Assembly (NCBI GenBank): GCA_028820635.1
Contig: JAPPIG010000109.1
Coordinates: 62,001 to 126,000 of the forward strand
From: Candidatus Poribacteria bacterium
GTDB taxonomy: Bacteria; Poribacteria; WGA-4E; WGA-3G
Reading direction: 5' to 3'
Length of the DNA stretch: 64,000 nt
The notes below the pieces were generated by a model. That model was not told the DNA's origin. It saw nothing but the letters and a program-made list of their open reading frames with translations, and ran no database searches. The first letter of the stretch is position 1, and every line of letters starts with the position of its first letter. The translations under genes and the position numbers were made by a program. Of this stretch, positions 16,709 to 26,068 are shown piece by piece.

Positions 16709-19700
16709 CTACCGAATGACAGAAAGTTTACCTACTTGACGTCCTGTTTCGGCTTCTAATACATAAATATAAACTCCATTACTGACTCCATCTAACGACC
16801 AGACTTTTCTGCACCTGTTTCCTGCTATGTCATCTTCGGTTGGAACAAGGGTTGCGATGCGGTTACCCGATATATCGTAGATATCAATACGACTATCCGC
16901 AGGCAACCTATCAAACGTAACCTGATTGTCCCGTGCAGGATTTGGATAAACGACCATTCCTGTGTGAGATTGTATAGGAAATTCTACCGTCAATGTTCTC
17001 CCATTTTCAGGAATGTCAGTTCCAGATATGTCAGATAGTTGGAACGTTTCAATCTTATAATAGTTATTTGTATTAAATACGGCACCGGAAAACGTCAATA
17101 CAACCCTTTTGTGTGATTTATCAAAAATGGCGGATTGTGGCGCGTAATATTCTGTGTTATTAAGTTCTGTTTCATCGTTGTTCTTTGTTTTTTGTCGGTG
17201 GAGTCGATAACGCGAAGAGTTCGCTGCGGAAATACCCATCGGTTTGTTGAACGCTAACAGGAGTTGATTTGGCGGTGAATAGACAGCTGAAATCATTTGC
17301 GGGGGCTCGGTCGGAATGACAGATACTGAATCTGGTTGATTCGGAACTTTGCCGTTTTCACTTTGTGAGACAGTAGCGTCAGAATTCTTAAAAATAGTCA
17401 ATCCGTTTTCAGTATTAAACAGCAATTCATTGGTGTCATCATTATCAATATCCGCAACAATTGGATTGAAAGTAGTAGTTGCTGGATGGTGCCAGATAGG
17501 ACGGTAAGATATTCCATCGTATTGCACAAGGTAAAAGTTTGGAGAAGCGGCAATACACAATTCATTTCTGCCATCGTTGTTAGCGTCCGCAATAGTTATT
17601 CCACTCTCCTCATCTCGTAATTGCCGAATTCGTTGGTGCCATACGATATGATAGGTATCGTTACCATCTGATTTAAAAATTGTAAAAAGCCAATGTTGAC
17701 GCGGAAGATCGAATTCCGTTGTCCAGACTTTTGCACCGACAGCGAATTCTGGGATAGTGTCACCATCCATATCCCCTGCAGCAAAAAGATGTGGTATTCC
17801 ATCGGGAAGAGTGTCTACCCATGTTTGCCTGTATTGATTATTTCCCACATTTTCATATATAAACAATTCTCCATCACTATCACCTGCTAAAATTTCTATC
17901 TGTCCATCTGCGTCAAAGTCACCTGTAGCGAATCTGGTATCGATTTTATTTTTTCCTTGTGTTGGGTTTTCAAGTGTGGCGATATTTGCATAACTATTAT
18001 TTTCGTTTGATTCGTAAACCCAAATAGAATTGGTAGTATCATGACGCGAAAAAATTTCCGGTTTACCATCTAAATCCAAATCAGCGATCGTTCCACCCCA
18101 AATCCCGTTTGCTTTCCAGATTTGCACGGTCGGGAATTCCCCTGGTGCAGATTGTTCCAGCAAAAATGTTTCATCGGATTCGTTGCATAATAGTTCTACG
18201 AGTCCATCTTCATCGGTGTCGCCAATTGCCCATAGTCGTGATACCGATTTCGATGGGTCAAGTGAAGCAATTATTATGAGTTTTCCATTATCGTCTGTCT
18301 CATAAATTCGTGGTAATGATTGCCCCGTTGTGGTAGTTTCAACTCCGATGAGTTCTAATTTTCCATTTCCATTCATATCTTTAGGTGTAACAACTGCATG
18401 CATTCCAAACTGTGCAGATGATGCTTGGAGTAGATGGAATGGTTGAATCTGGTCATCGCGCACTGTAATTGGGTATAATTGACCGTCGTTATCATCTACT
18501 CGTATGAGTCCAGTACGGTTTTGTGCTGTTAGACGATATAAGTATTCACCTGACGGTAACCCTAACTCCGATAGATAAACGACATGCTGAAGATGCACCG
18601 AATCTGAATACGCGCCCCGTAGCTGAAAATTATTGGATATTAGTGGCTGATTTTCTGACTTTGGAAAGATTTCAACTGCTCCCGTAGTTAGCACATCTGT
18701 TTGCCAGATAATCGTAGAATCAAAGTGGTTACCTGAGAGCCATACCGATCCCTCATGTTTGGAAATTTGGGGAAGGGTGTGACGTATTTCAACAACCACT
18801 TTGTCTCTGATAGTTTTTCCATTTCTATCTTTTACACTGAGCCGCAACGTGTAAATACCTACTTCCAACGCTGAGGTATCCCACTCATGAAGAACGGTGT
18901 TGTACTTTGGTTTTGTTTGTGGAATTCCTATACGAAACCAAAGCTCAGGTGTTTCAGAGATACCGTATTCAAGCCAGTATTGTGTAAATCCCGCACCGCC
19001 AGCACTACCAAAAATCTCAATTGTACTATTCTCTGATACTCTCGTTTGTGGGCTCGTTTTGATAGCAATATGCGCGGTGAGTCCGATTTGTTCCGTCAGT
19101 GCAGCGTATGCATCTACAAGACCTGCTCCAACAAGATTTGTGATGGAAAGTTCTCTCACTGTGTCAGTTAGCCATTGCTGAATTTCTGTGTTGCTACACG
19201 ATGGATTCGCAGAAATCAACAAAGCAGCGACACCAGAAACGTGGGCAGCTGCCATTGATGTGCCAGATCGGTAATTATATCCACGAGAAGATTGATTAAC
19301 GTTGATATCCGTGCTCAAAATTTCTTCACCTGGCGCAGCAATATCTATTGATGCACCGAAATTGGAGTTACCCAATTGGAGATTTTTATCCAGTGATGCA
19401 ACAGATAGAACTGTATTTAACGCAGCGGGATAATATGCGCCTGGCTCTGGTGAATTTCCGGCTGCAGCTATCAGAATACATCCACGATTGTAAGCGTACT
19501 CCACTGCATCTTGAATAAGAAATGCATTGACTGTATCTCCAAGACTCAGATTGATGATGTCAGCACCGTTATCTGCGGCATAAACAATAGCTGCAGCAAC
19601 ATCATCATTTTGTAGGAATGCGCCTGCGCCAACCCGAAATCCTGCTCGCAGCGGCATGAGACGACATCCCCAAGCGATTCCAGCAATTCCAACCTCGTTA

Positions 19701-20443
19701 TTTGCCTCGGCAGCAATAATACCAGAAACATGCGTGCCGTGTCCTGTCTCGTCATCAGGTTTGTTATCGCGTTCTCTCCAATCACCGTGTCCTTGCAATG
19801 TAGGCGCATCGCTGAAATCCCACCCGTTAATATCGTCAACATAACCATTCTGATCGTCATCAACACCATTATCAGGAATTTCACCAGGATTTTGCCAAAG
19901 TTGGTTACGAAACTCAGGATGTTCTATGATAATACCGCTATCTACAACTGCCACTACAACAGATGTTTTTCCCCGTTCAATGCCCCAAACCTTTGGCAAA
20001 TTCATCGCCTTCAGATTCCACTGTTCATCGTATCGTGGGTCGTTAGGAGTCGTCTCGGCACAGAACCGATTGAGGCGATTCATTTCTACGTTTTCAATCA
20101 AGACATTTTCCACGTACTTTTGTTTCAATTGTTCTAACTCTAAAGTGGAGGGAAATCGGACAAGATAGGTGCGGCTAAGCAATGGATGTCGTCCGGCAGG
20201 TGTAGTCTGTGAGAAAACAGGTGAAACTGATTCTGCCCCTATTTTTTTGCTGAATGTACGGAGATGGTTTATAGAAGCACTTGAATGTAAACGGACAATG
20301 AGTTCTCCTGGTGTGTGAGCTAACCCAATGAGACTATCTGAATGTGAAAAAGATTGATTTTGCTCTGAAGCTTCTGTCGTGATGCTATTTAGTAAATATA
20401 ATAGGAATATGATGAAATAAAAAAGAATCCAATATTTTCTCAT
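16709..20443 (-). CDS. Large secreted subtilisin-like protease with FG-GAP-like repeats and C-terminal sorting-type domain
   Basis: A 1244-residue exported protein. A hydrophobic signal segment (residues 4-22) and a propeptide-like region (about 40-130) precede an S8 domain. Its triad is Asp168 (AVVDSG), His238 (GHGTHVSG) and Ser396 (SGTSMAAAH); Asn330 forms the oxyanion hole. After Ig-like segments come many calcium-type DxDxDG repeats around residues 700-1010 (for example DLDLDGKPEIF, DFDADGQIEIL, DMDGDTIPEF), which suggest a beta-propeller. The end, VVYPNPARDNQVTF to GVYIYVLEAETG, matches the T9SS type A sorting domain pattern. It stands alone and probably digests extracellular protein. 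Confidence 0.9.
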   Translation of the reverse strand: MRKYWILFYFIIFLLYLLNSITTEASEQNQSFSHSDSLIGLAHTPGELIVRLHSSASINHLRTFSKKIGAESVSPVFSQTTPAGRHPLLSRTYLVRFPSTLELEQLKQKYVENVLIENVEMNRLNRFCAETTPNDPRYDEQWNLKAMNLPKVWGIERGKTSVVVAVVDSGIIIEHPEFRNQLWQNPGEIPDNGVDDDQNGYVDDINGWDFSDAPTLQGHGDWRERDNKPDDETGHGTHVSGIIAAEANNEVGIAGIAWGCRLMPLRAGFRVGAGAFLQNDDVAAAIVYAADNGADIINLSLGDTVNAFLIQDAVEYAYNRGCILIAAAGNSPEPGAYYPAALNTVLSVASLDKNLQLGNSNFGASIDIAAPGEEILSTDINVNQSSRGYNYRSGTSMAAAHVSGVAALLISANPSCSNTEIQQWLTDTVRELSITNLVGAGLVDAYAALTEQIGLTAHIAIKTSPQTRVSENSTIEIFGSAGGAGFTQYWLEYGISETPELWFRIGIPQTKPKYNTVLHEWDTSALEVGIYTLRLSVKDRNGKTIRDKVVVEIRHTLPQISKHEGSVWLSGNHFDSTIIWQTDVLTTGAVEIFPKSENQPLISNNFQLRGAYSDSVHLQHVVYLSELGLPSGEYLYRLTAQNRTGLIRVDDNDGQLYPITVRDDQIQPFHLLQASSAQFGMHAVVTPKDMNGNGKLELIGVETTTTGQSLPRIYETDDNGKLIIIASLDPSKSVSRLWAIGDTDEDGLVELLCNESDETFLLEQSAPGEFPTVQIWKANGIWGGTIADLDLDGKPEIFSRHDTTNSIWVYESNENNSYANIATLENPTQGKNKIDTRFATGDFDADGQIEILAGDSDGELFIYENVGNNQYRQTWVDTLPDGIPHLFAAGDMDGDTIPEFAVGAKVWTTEFDLPRQHWLFTIFKSDGNDTYHIVWHQRIRQLRDEESGITIADANNDGRNELCIAASPNFYLVQYDGISYRPIWHHPATTTFNPIVADIDNDDTNELLFNTENGLTIFKNSDATVSQSENGKVPNQPDSVSVIPTEPPQMISAVYSPPNQLLLAFNKPMGISAANSSRYRLHRQKTKNNDETELNNTEYYAPQSAIFDKSHKRVVLTFSGAVFNTNNYYKIETFQLSDISGTDIPENGRTLTVEFPIQSHTGMVVYPNPARDNQVTFDRLPADSRIDIYDISGNRIATLVPTEDDIAGNRCRKVWSLDGVSNGVYIYVLEAETGRQVGKLSVIR

Positions 20444-20557
20444 TAATTAGTATAACCTTCCGTTTTGAATTTTTGTTGTAAATCTACTGTTTTTTCTTCA
20501 GAAAAGAAACTACCGTAAACCGAATAATTATGAATACGTTGATACTAACCAATAAAA

Positions 20558-20586
20558 TTGCAATTTCGCATTTAATCTGTTATAGT
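20558..20586 (+). promoter_or_regulatory. Promoter of the TPP-enzyme gene
   Basis: TTGCAA at 20558-20563 and TATAGT at 20581-20586 are 17 bases apart, about 60 bases before the ATG at 20646. Confidence 0.55.
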
Positions 20587-20645
20587 TAATTGTATTCAAT
20601 CCGCGTAGGAAAAACAACATTATCGTTGTGCTGAGGAGTAACAGA

Positions 20646-22283
20646 ATGAAAGCATCAGAACTTATTGTGAAATGTTTGGAAAATGAAGATGTGGAATATA
20701 TTTTTGGATTACCGGGTGAAGAAAATATGGATCTGTTAGATGCTTTGTTAGAATCTAAGATCCAATTTATTCAGACACGCGATGAACGTGGTGCTGCATT
20801 CATGGCAGATGTGTACGGTCGTCTAACAGGTAGGGCAGGGGTATGTCTTGCCACGCTCGGTCCCGGTGCGATGAACCTCGTCACAGGCGTTGCTGATGCG
20901 AATATGGATAGAGCACCGCTTGTTGCTATCACAGGGCAAGCAAGTTTAGACAGAATGCACAAAGAATCGCATCAATACATGGATGTAGTTTCAGTTTTCA
21001 AACCAATGACAAAATGGAATACGCTTGTGCATCTACCTGAAATTATTCCGGAATCAATCAGCAAAGCCTTCAAGACTGCAGTAGGTGAAAAACCTGGAGC
21101 AACACACATTGACTTACCAGAAGATGTGGCAAAGATGCAAATTGATGCCGAACCTATGCGACATGATTTTCCCAGCGAAGCGGAGCCTGTCGCCTCCTGC
21201 CTTCAGCGTGCAGCGCAACTCATCAACGATGCGAAACAACCTATCATTCTTGCGGGAAACGGTGTTGTTCGGCAAAATGCCTCTCGGATTCTAACACAAT
21301 TTGCGGAGATGACAAACATTCCGGTTGCACACACCTTCATGGGTAAAGGCAGCATTCCGTGGACGCATCGGCTATCGCTCCTCAGTGTTGGACTTCAAGC
21401 ACATGATTTTGTTTCATGCGGGTTCGACCGCGCTGACCTCGTTATCGCCATCGGCTATGATGTTGTTGAATACCATCCGCGCCTATGGAATCCTAATCAT
21501 GACAAGAAGTTAATTCATATTGACACAGAACCGAGCGAAAGTGATGCTTCTTATGTCACGGATGTTGAAATGGTGGGTAACATTAAACAAAGTCTTAGGC
21601 ATTTGATGGCACAAGAAATTTTTCCTAAAGACGCAGAATATGCTTCAAACACCTTGCGGAAGATAATCCTTGACCAACTTACTGAACATCGCGATGACAA
21701 AGAATTTCCGATAAAACCGCAAAAAATTTTAAGCGATATCCGTTCTGTACTTGACGAAGACGATATACTGATCTCTGATGTTGGGGCGCACAAAATGTGG
21801 ATTGCCCGTATGTATCCGTGTTATCAACCGAATACATGTATCATTTCAAACGGGTTTGCGTCTATGGGTATAGCAGTTCCTGGGGCATTTGTTGCAAAAC
21901 TTATCTATCCGGATCGGAAATGTCTTGCAGTTTGCGGTGATGGCGGTTTTCTGATGAACTCACAGGAGCTTGAAACAGCGACACGGGTCGGTGTGCCGTT
22001 TGTTACACTCATTTTTAACGATGAGGCTTATGGACTGATTGAATGGAAACAGATGAACGGTTTCGGTAGACCTGCACATATTGATTTTACGAACCCGGAT
22101 TTTGTTAAATATGCTGAGGCATTTGGTGCTAAGGGGTATCGGGTTGAGGGTAGTGATGAACTCGTTCCGATACTAAATGATGCTTTCAGTCAGGATGTGC
22201 CTTCGGTTATCGATTGTCCTGTCAATTATGCTGAAAATCTACGATTGACAGAGGAACTTGGACAACTGACATGTCCGATTTAA
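20646..22283 (+). CDS. Acetolactate synthase-like thiamine-pyrophosphate enzyme
   Basis: A 545-residue TPP-dependent enzyme with the three-part POX/ALS fold. The N-terminal PYR domain shows YIFGLPGEENMDLLDAL, and the catalytic glutamate lies in TRDERGAAFMADVYGR (near residue 50). The middle domain has GNGVVRQNA. The PP domain has the TPP-magnesium motif CGDGGFLMNSQELETA ending in FNDEAYG. It resembles catabolic acetolactate synthase (AlsS) more than biosynthetic IlvB; no ilvN follows. GAGGAG precedes the chosen ATG. A glyoxylate carboligase or related role cannot be excluded. Confidence 0.85.
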   Translation: MKASELIVKCLENEDVEYIFGLPGEENMDLLDALLESKIQFIQTRDERGAAFMADVYGRLTGRAGVCLATLGPGAMNLVTGVADANMDRAPLVAITGQASLDRMHKESHQYMDVVSVFKPMTKWNTLVHLPEIIPESISKAFKTAVGEKPGATHIDLPEDVAKMQIDAEPMRHDFPSEAEPVASCLQRAAQLINDAKQPIILAGNGVVRQNASRILTQFAEMTNIPVAHTFMGKGSIPWTHRLSLLSVGLQAHDFVSCGFDRADLVIAIGYDVVEYHPRLWNPNHDKKLIHIDTEPSESDASYVTDVEMVGNIKQSLRHLMAQEIFPKDAEYASNTLRKIILDQLTEHRDDKEFPIKPQKILSDIRSVLDEDDILISDVGAHKMWIARMYPCYQPNTCIISNGFASMGIAVPGAFVAKLIYPDRKCLAVCGDGGFLMNSQELETATRVGVPFVTLIFNDEAYGLIEWKQMNGFGRPAHIDFTNPDFVKYAEAFGAKGYRVEGSDELVPILNDAFSQDVPSVIDCPVNYAENLRLTEELGQLTCPI

Positions 22284-22291
22284 AGGTAGTA

Positions 22292-22308
22292 GGCACGCTC
22301 CGCGTGCC
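22292..22308. repeat. REP-like palindrome
   Basis: GGCACGC and GCGTGCC form a perfect 7-base stem around TCC, just after the TPP-enzyme stop. It is followed by A residues rather than T residues on the plus strand, so it does not look like a terminator of that gene. Confidence 0.6.
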
Positions 22309-22334
22309 GTAAAAAAAATGAAAAGATGCTATAC

Positions 22335-22368
22335 GCGCATTTGGGCGTTGATTGGACAATGAGTTGCG
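22335..22368. repeat. Interspersed repeat, copy 1
   Basis: A stretch beginning GCGCATTTGGGCGTTGATT and ending GAGTTGCG has a second, similar copy at 61405-61437 in the same orientation. The alignment by eye is about 80 percent with single-base gaps. Confidence 0.5.
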
Positions 22369-22474
22369 ATTAAACGCTTATATTTTAAAATCCGTGCAAT
22401 CTGCGAAATCCATATAACCCGAGATTCTGACAAATGGCGAGGCACAAAAAACTCCCTATAGTTAGGAGGAAATT

Positions 22475-23593
22475 ATGAAAACTATATCTTCATCACCTGA
22501 ATATCCGAAATTTCCGATGAAAGAGTTCGAGGCAGAACTTGAACAAGGGCACGTTGAGTTTAAATCTGCTATCCAAGAATTGTCGAAAAAATTATTAGCA
22601 CAACTCAGAGATCAGAATCCAGAACTCATGGATGCCAAAATTACTAAACAGAATGATATTAAAATTTCAATAACATTAGCAGGAAGAGATCCTGATGGAA
22701 TTTTGTTAGAATATCAAAAACAAATTCGGGATATCATACGCAAAGATATGTGTGCCCAAATAGAAAAGGAACTTGGCCGGCCAATCACACCTGCTGAAAT
22801 AGAAGGTATTTTCACAATTCCTTTGTCAAAGATAAAAAAAATGGATCAAATAACGGAGGATTACGAGTTCACTGTTGGCAAGGGGCAGCAGAACCATTAC
22901 CTTACATGGATAAATGAAAATATCCCTAAAGGCCAAACTACTCGACCGGACATACGCATCTATATCCATGTTCCCAGTCGGCGTGGAGCAAGGAGGTTTA
23001 TCTATGTTGAGTCAAATGGGAGAGTATTAATAGACGATGTTATTAAACCGCCAACCGTAACGCTTGATACAAACGTGGTAAAAACATGGTGGAAAAATCG
23101 ATCTAAAGTTGAACATGTGAAAAAATTGTTAGAACTCGGCGAAAAATTTGAAATTGATTTAGCAGTAACAGGGAGAATTCGCGATGATGTGCCAGATCAA
23201 CCGTTAGCCTCTGAAATTAATGATCTTCCAAACCTATTAATCCATGAAATTGGTGCAATTATCCGCCCTAACAACTGGGAACCAGGCATTGACATAGGGG
23301 GTATCACTGAATTCGTGGATCTTACCAGATCGATTGAAATCTCTGATGAATTCAATAACATGAACAAAGATAATCGACCAGATTGGCGTGATTGGGACCA
23401 TATTCACACACATTATCGATATGGTAGAAATTACTTTCTCACCTGGGATGGTGGACTTCTACATTTTAAGAAAAAGTTTCAAGAGGAATTAGGCATTACG
23501 TTAATGAAACCTGAAGATTATCTTTCACAACATCAACAGCTGAATCCTGAAGAATGGATAAATAAAACAATACAGAATTCTTTACAAAACTGA
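22475..23593 (+). CDS. PIN-domain-like protein with unknown N-terminal region
   Basis: A 372-residue protein. The C-terminal half reads as a PIN nuclease fold: TLDTNVVKTWW (Asp near 199) starts it. The segment DWDHIHTHYRYGRNYFLTWD carries further acidic residues, and KKFQEELGITLMKPEDYL is a typical PIN ending. The first 190 residues are charged and helical (about 1-60), then contain VPSRRGARRFIYVESNGRV, a possible beta sheet I cannot name. A good AGGAGG precedes the ATG. It converges on the restriction-modification gene with a 54-base gap. It may be a stand-alone RNase or a toxin-type effector; no antitoxin is adjacent. Confidence 0.65.
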   Translation: MKTISSSPEYPKFPMKEFEAELEQGHVEFKSAIQELSKKLLAQLRDQNPELMDAKITKQNDIKISITLAGRDPDGILLEYQKQIRDIIRKDMCAQIEKELGRPITPAEIEGIFTIPLSKIKKMDQITEDYEFTVGKGQQNHYLTWINENIPKGQTTRPDIRIYIHVPSRRGARRFIYVESNGRVLIDDVIKPPTVTLDTNVVKTWWKNRSKVEHVKKLLELGEKFEIDLAVTGRIRDDVPDQPLASEINDLPNLLIHEIGAIIRPNNWEPGIDIGGITEFVDLTRSIEISDEFNNMNKDNRPDWRDWDHIHTHYRYGRNYFLTWDGGLLHFKKKFQEELGITLMKPEDYLSQHQQLNPEEWINKTIQNSLQN

Positions 23594-23647
23594 TACTTTC
23601 AAAAAGCATCGGACTTGAGAATTCTCGGTCACTTTCAAAATCGTCTT

Positions 23648-26068
23648 TCAAAGTCTGTCAATTCTTTGAAGATTCGCCTTTCTTTGCTCTAAAATTTCAC
23701 GCATCTCATTGGCAATTAAGGATTGTTCACCACTGCTTGGATAAGGAATAGGTATTTCTCGCATTCGATCTTTGGTAATAGACCCTAAGGTCACTTGAAT
23801 AATTCGACTTGCAGCGATAAATGATTGGTATTTTCTCAAGGCATAAAATAGAAAATATGGATCAAGTAATGAATTATTCACAACACGAATTTTGTAGAAA
23901 TGACTTTGAACAACGATATTTAAATCATCTTCAAGCAATAAAACAGCCTCGCCGATACGATGTCCTCCATCTTTTACAACCAAAATATCCAGCGGTTGAA
24001 TGTCTTGTATTCTCCGTTCACGTTCATATATTGCCAAAGGAACTTTATGGTGAGAAGGACGTAGTTCCATTACACCTAAGTCACTTGTTCTTATATATGG
24101 TATTTCACCGTGTTCATCATCGTATTCACTTTGCTTAACGCTACAAGAAATAGTTTTGATAGAAATAATATTCTGTTTTTCCAGATCACCTAAACGTTTC
24201 GTTATTGAACCTAATTCATGTTCTAATTGATATATCCTGGGAACAAGGAGATGTTTATCAATAAAATCATTACCTGATACTACTATACTAATTTCACCTT
24301 CCCACTCTCTCAAATTCATGTAAGTTTCCGAAGGGCGATTTTGCCAATCCGTCAATGCTTTAGAAAAGTCCTCAACCAATTCACCGTTTTCAGATCTTAT
24401 TTCTGCGCCTCTTGCATCATGACCACATTTTGAAATAACACTCATCATAATTGATTGGCTAACGACCTTAGTCTTTTCAAGAAATAACATACAAGTCTTA
24501 GTACTTGTATGAGGTAAGAAGAGCAAAGATGGACAGTCCCAAACTGCTAATATAGTTGTGTTTTCAAATAACCACTGACGCACATATTCTTGTGTAGGAT
24601 TTCCTAACAAACTTTCTGGCAGCACGATGCACATCTTACCACCTTCTTTTAATAGATTGACACATAATTCAAGAAAAAGAATTTGAGGGTCTGTAGGTTG
24701 AGTTTCTTCGGTTTTTATCCATTGTGATGAATTATTAGGTTTTTTCCATTTGTGTCCTAAATCATAATTCTCAAGAATATTGCTATACTTTACCTTAATA
24801 TCAGCACCAAAGGGTGGATTGGTGAATACAAAATCAAAACGCTTCATCTCTTCACCATCGTTTGCTATTAATACACGTGCCTTTGCGTCCCAGTTCTCAA
24901 AAGGTTTTAATGAGTCGGCATCAACAATGTAAGTAGAACCATCACCTATTAATGTCATATATGCGCGAGCAACCTTGACTAAATCAGGTTCTTTGTCAAT
25001 ACCATAGATAAAGGATGGGGCGAGTATTCTTGCATCCTCTTTATTGAGGTCAGATGTTTCTATCATATCCCATATATGTTCCAATGCATAAATAAGAAAT
25101 CCACCAGATCCACATGCAGGATCAATAATCGTGTTTGAATATTGTGGGTCAAGCATTTTTATTGCATTTTTGATAGCTATTCTTGGCGTAAAAAATTCCC
25201 CTTTTTCACCAACAAAATATCGTTCTGCAAAAACTTCAAACGCTGCACCAATAACATCGCAATCTGTTTTTGATAGGTTCAAACGCTCAAGTTCGCCTAT
25301 CACGTATACAACAGAATCCGGATCTAATATAATACTTTCGTCTCTTTGGAATATTCCTGTTCTTTCTAAATTCGTAAGCACAGGTTGCCATAGTCGTTTC
25401 TCAATATTCTGCTTGATTTCAGAACGGGATTTATCAGGTAAAACTTGAAAATATGGAATATCTCCAGGACGTTTTTCATCATAAATTTTGCAGAATAAAA
25501 TTTTAGTCATTTCATTACATAAGCGTGTTCTACTCTGTATGTTGGTATTTGAGTAAAGATGATAGAGAATGCTTTTAAAATGCAATTTTAAATTAGCAGC
25601 GGGAATCAAATCTGATTTTTTTAATCTTATTGATTCATTAACAGAAACACCATAAGGAGGTATTGCATGAATACGCTCTATATCACCATTGAGTTTTCTG
25701 CGATAGAAATGTCGCACATCATCAGTTGCCGCCACTCCCCATTCACACGAGGAACAAACCGCCATATATGAATGCAATTGTTCTTCTGCTTGTTCTATTG
25801 ACTTAGATTTGGTTTCTACCAATCCTAGTATGTCTCTATGCTGGTCTAAATTGGGGTGTCTATCCTTGCGAAAAATAATTATGTCAGGCTTAAGTTTCCG
25901 AGATCCTGCACGAATAGGAAATTCAATATCCAATCTGTTTTTGTGATATGCCAATTCTTCTACGAGCCATTTTTCAGTGTCTTGTCTTACTGGTTCTTCT
26001 GGCTTGCTCAAATCTATTGGTTTACCTGTTGCATAATCATTGTCAACTCTTCTATAGGAATTGTTCAT
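23648..26068 (-). CDS. Single-polypeptide restriction-modification enzyme (nuclease, N6-adenine methylase, one target-recognition domain)
   Basis: About 806 residues. The N-terminus resembles the HsdR N-terminal PD-(D/E)xK nuclease: RKLKPDIIIF, then GLVETKSKS, all within residues 30-125. An HsdM-like methylase follows with SAM motif IIDPACGSGGFLIYALEH (about 314-331) and catalytic TNPPFGADIK (about 415). The last 190 residues look like one Type I S half: SVKQSEYDDEHGEIPYIRTSD, then a coiled region ending EMREILEQRKANLQRI. This arrangement fits Type IIG/IIL or BREX-like enzymes. The ATG at 26068 has AAAAGG 6 bases upstream. No separate hsdR or hsdS is present. Confidence 0.85.
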   Translation of the reverse strand: MNNSYRRVDNDYATGKPIDLSKPEEPVRQDTEKWLVEELAYHKNRLDIEFPIRAGSRKLKPDIIIFRKDRHPNLDQHRDILGLVETKSKSIEQAEEQLHSYMAVCSSCEWGVAATDDVRHFYRRKLNGDIERIHAIPPYGVSVNESIRLKKSDLIPAANLKLHFKSILYHLYSNTNIQSRTRLCNEMTKILFCKIYDEKRPGDIPYFQVLPDKSRSEIKQNIEKRLWQPVLTNLERTGIFQRDESIILDPDSVVYVIGELERLNLSKTDCDVIGAAFEVFAERYFVGEKGEFFTPRIAIKNAIKMLDPQYSNTIIDPACGSGGFLIYALEHIWDMIETSDLNKEDARILAPSFIYGIDKEPDLVKVARAYMTLIGDGSTYIVDADSLKPFENWDAKARVLIANDGEEMKRFDFVFTNPPFGADIKVKYSNILENYDLGHKWKKPNNSSQWIKTEETQPTDPQILFLELCVNLLKEGGKMCIVLPESLLGNPTQEYVRQWLFENTTILAVWDCPSLLFLPHTSTKTCMLFLEKTKVVSQSIMMSVISKCGHDARGAEIRSENGELVEDFSKALTDWQNRPSETYMNLREWEGEISIVVSGNDFIDKHLLVPRIYQLEHELGSITKRLGDLEKQNIISIKTISCSVKQSEYDDEHGEIPYIRTSDLGVMELRPSHHKVPLAIYERERRIQDIQPLDILVVKDGGHRIGEAVLLLEDDLNIVVQSHFYKIRVVNNSLLDPYFLFYALRKYQSFIAASRIIQVTLGSITKDRMREIPIPYPSSGEQSLIANEMREILEQRKANLQRIDRL

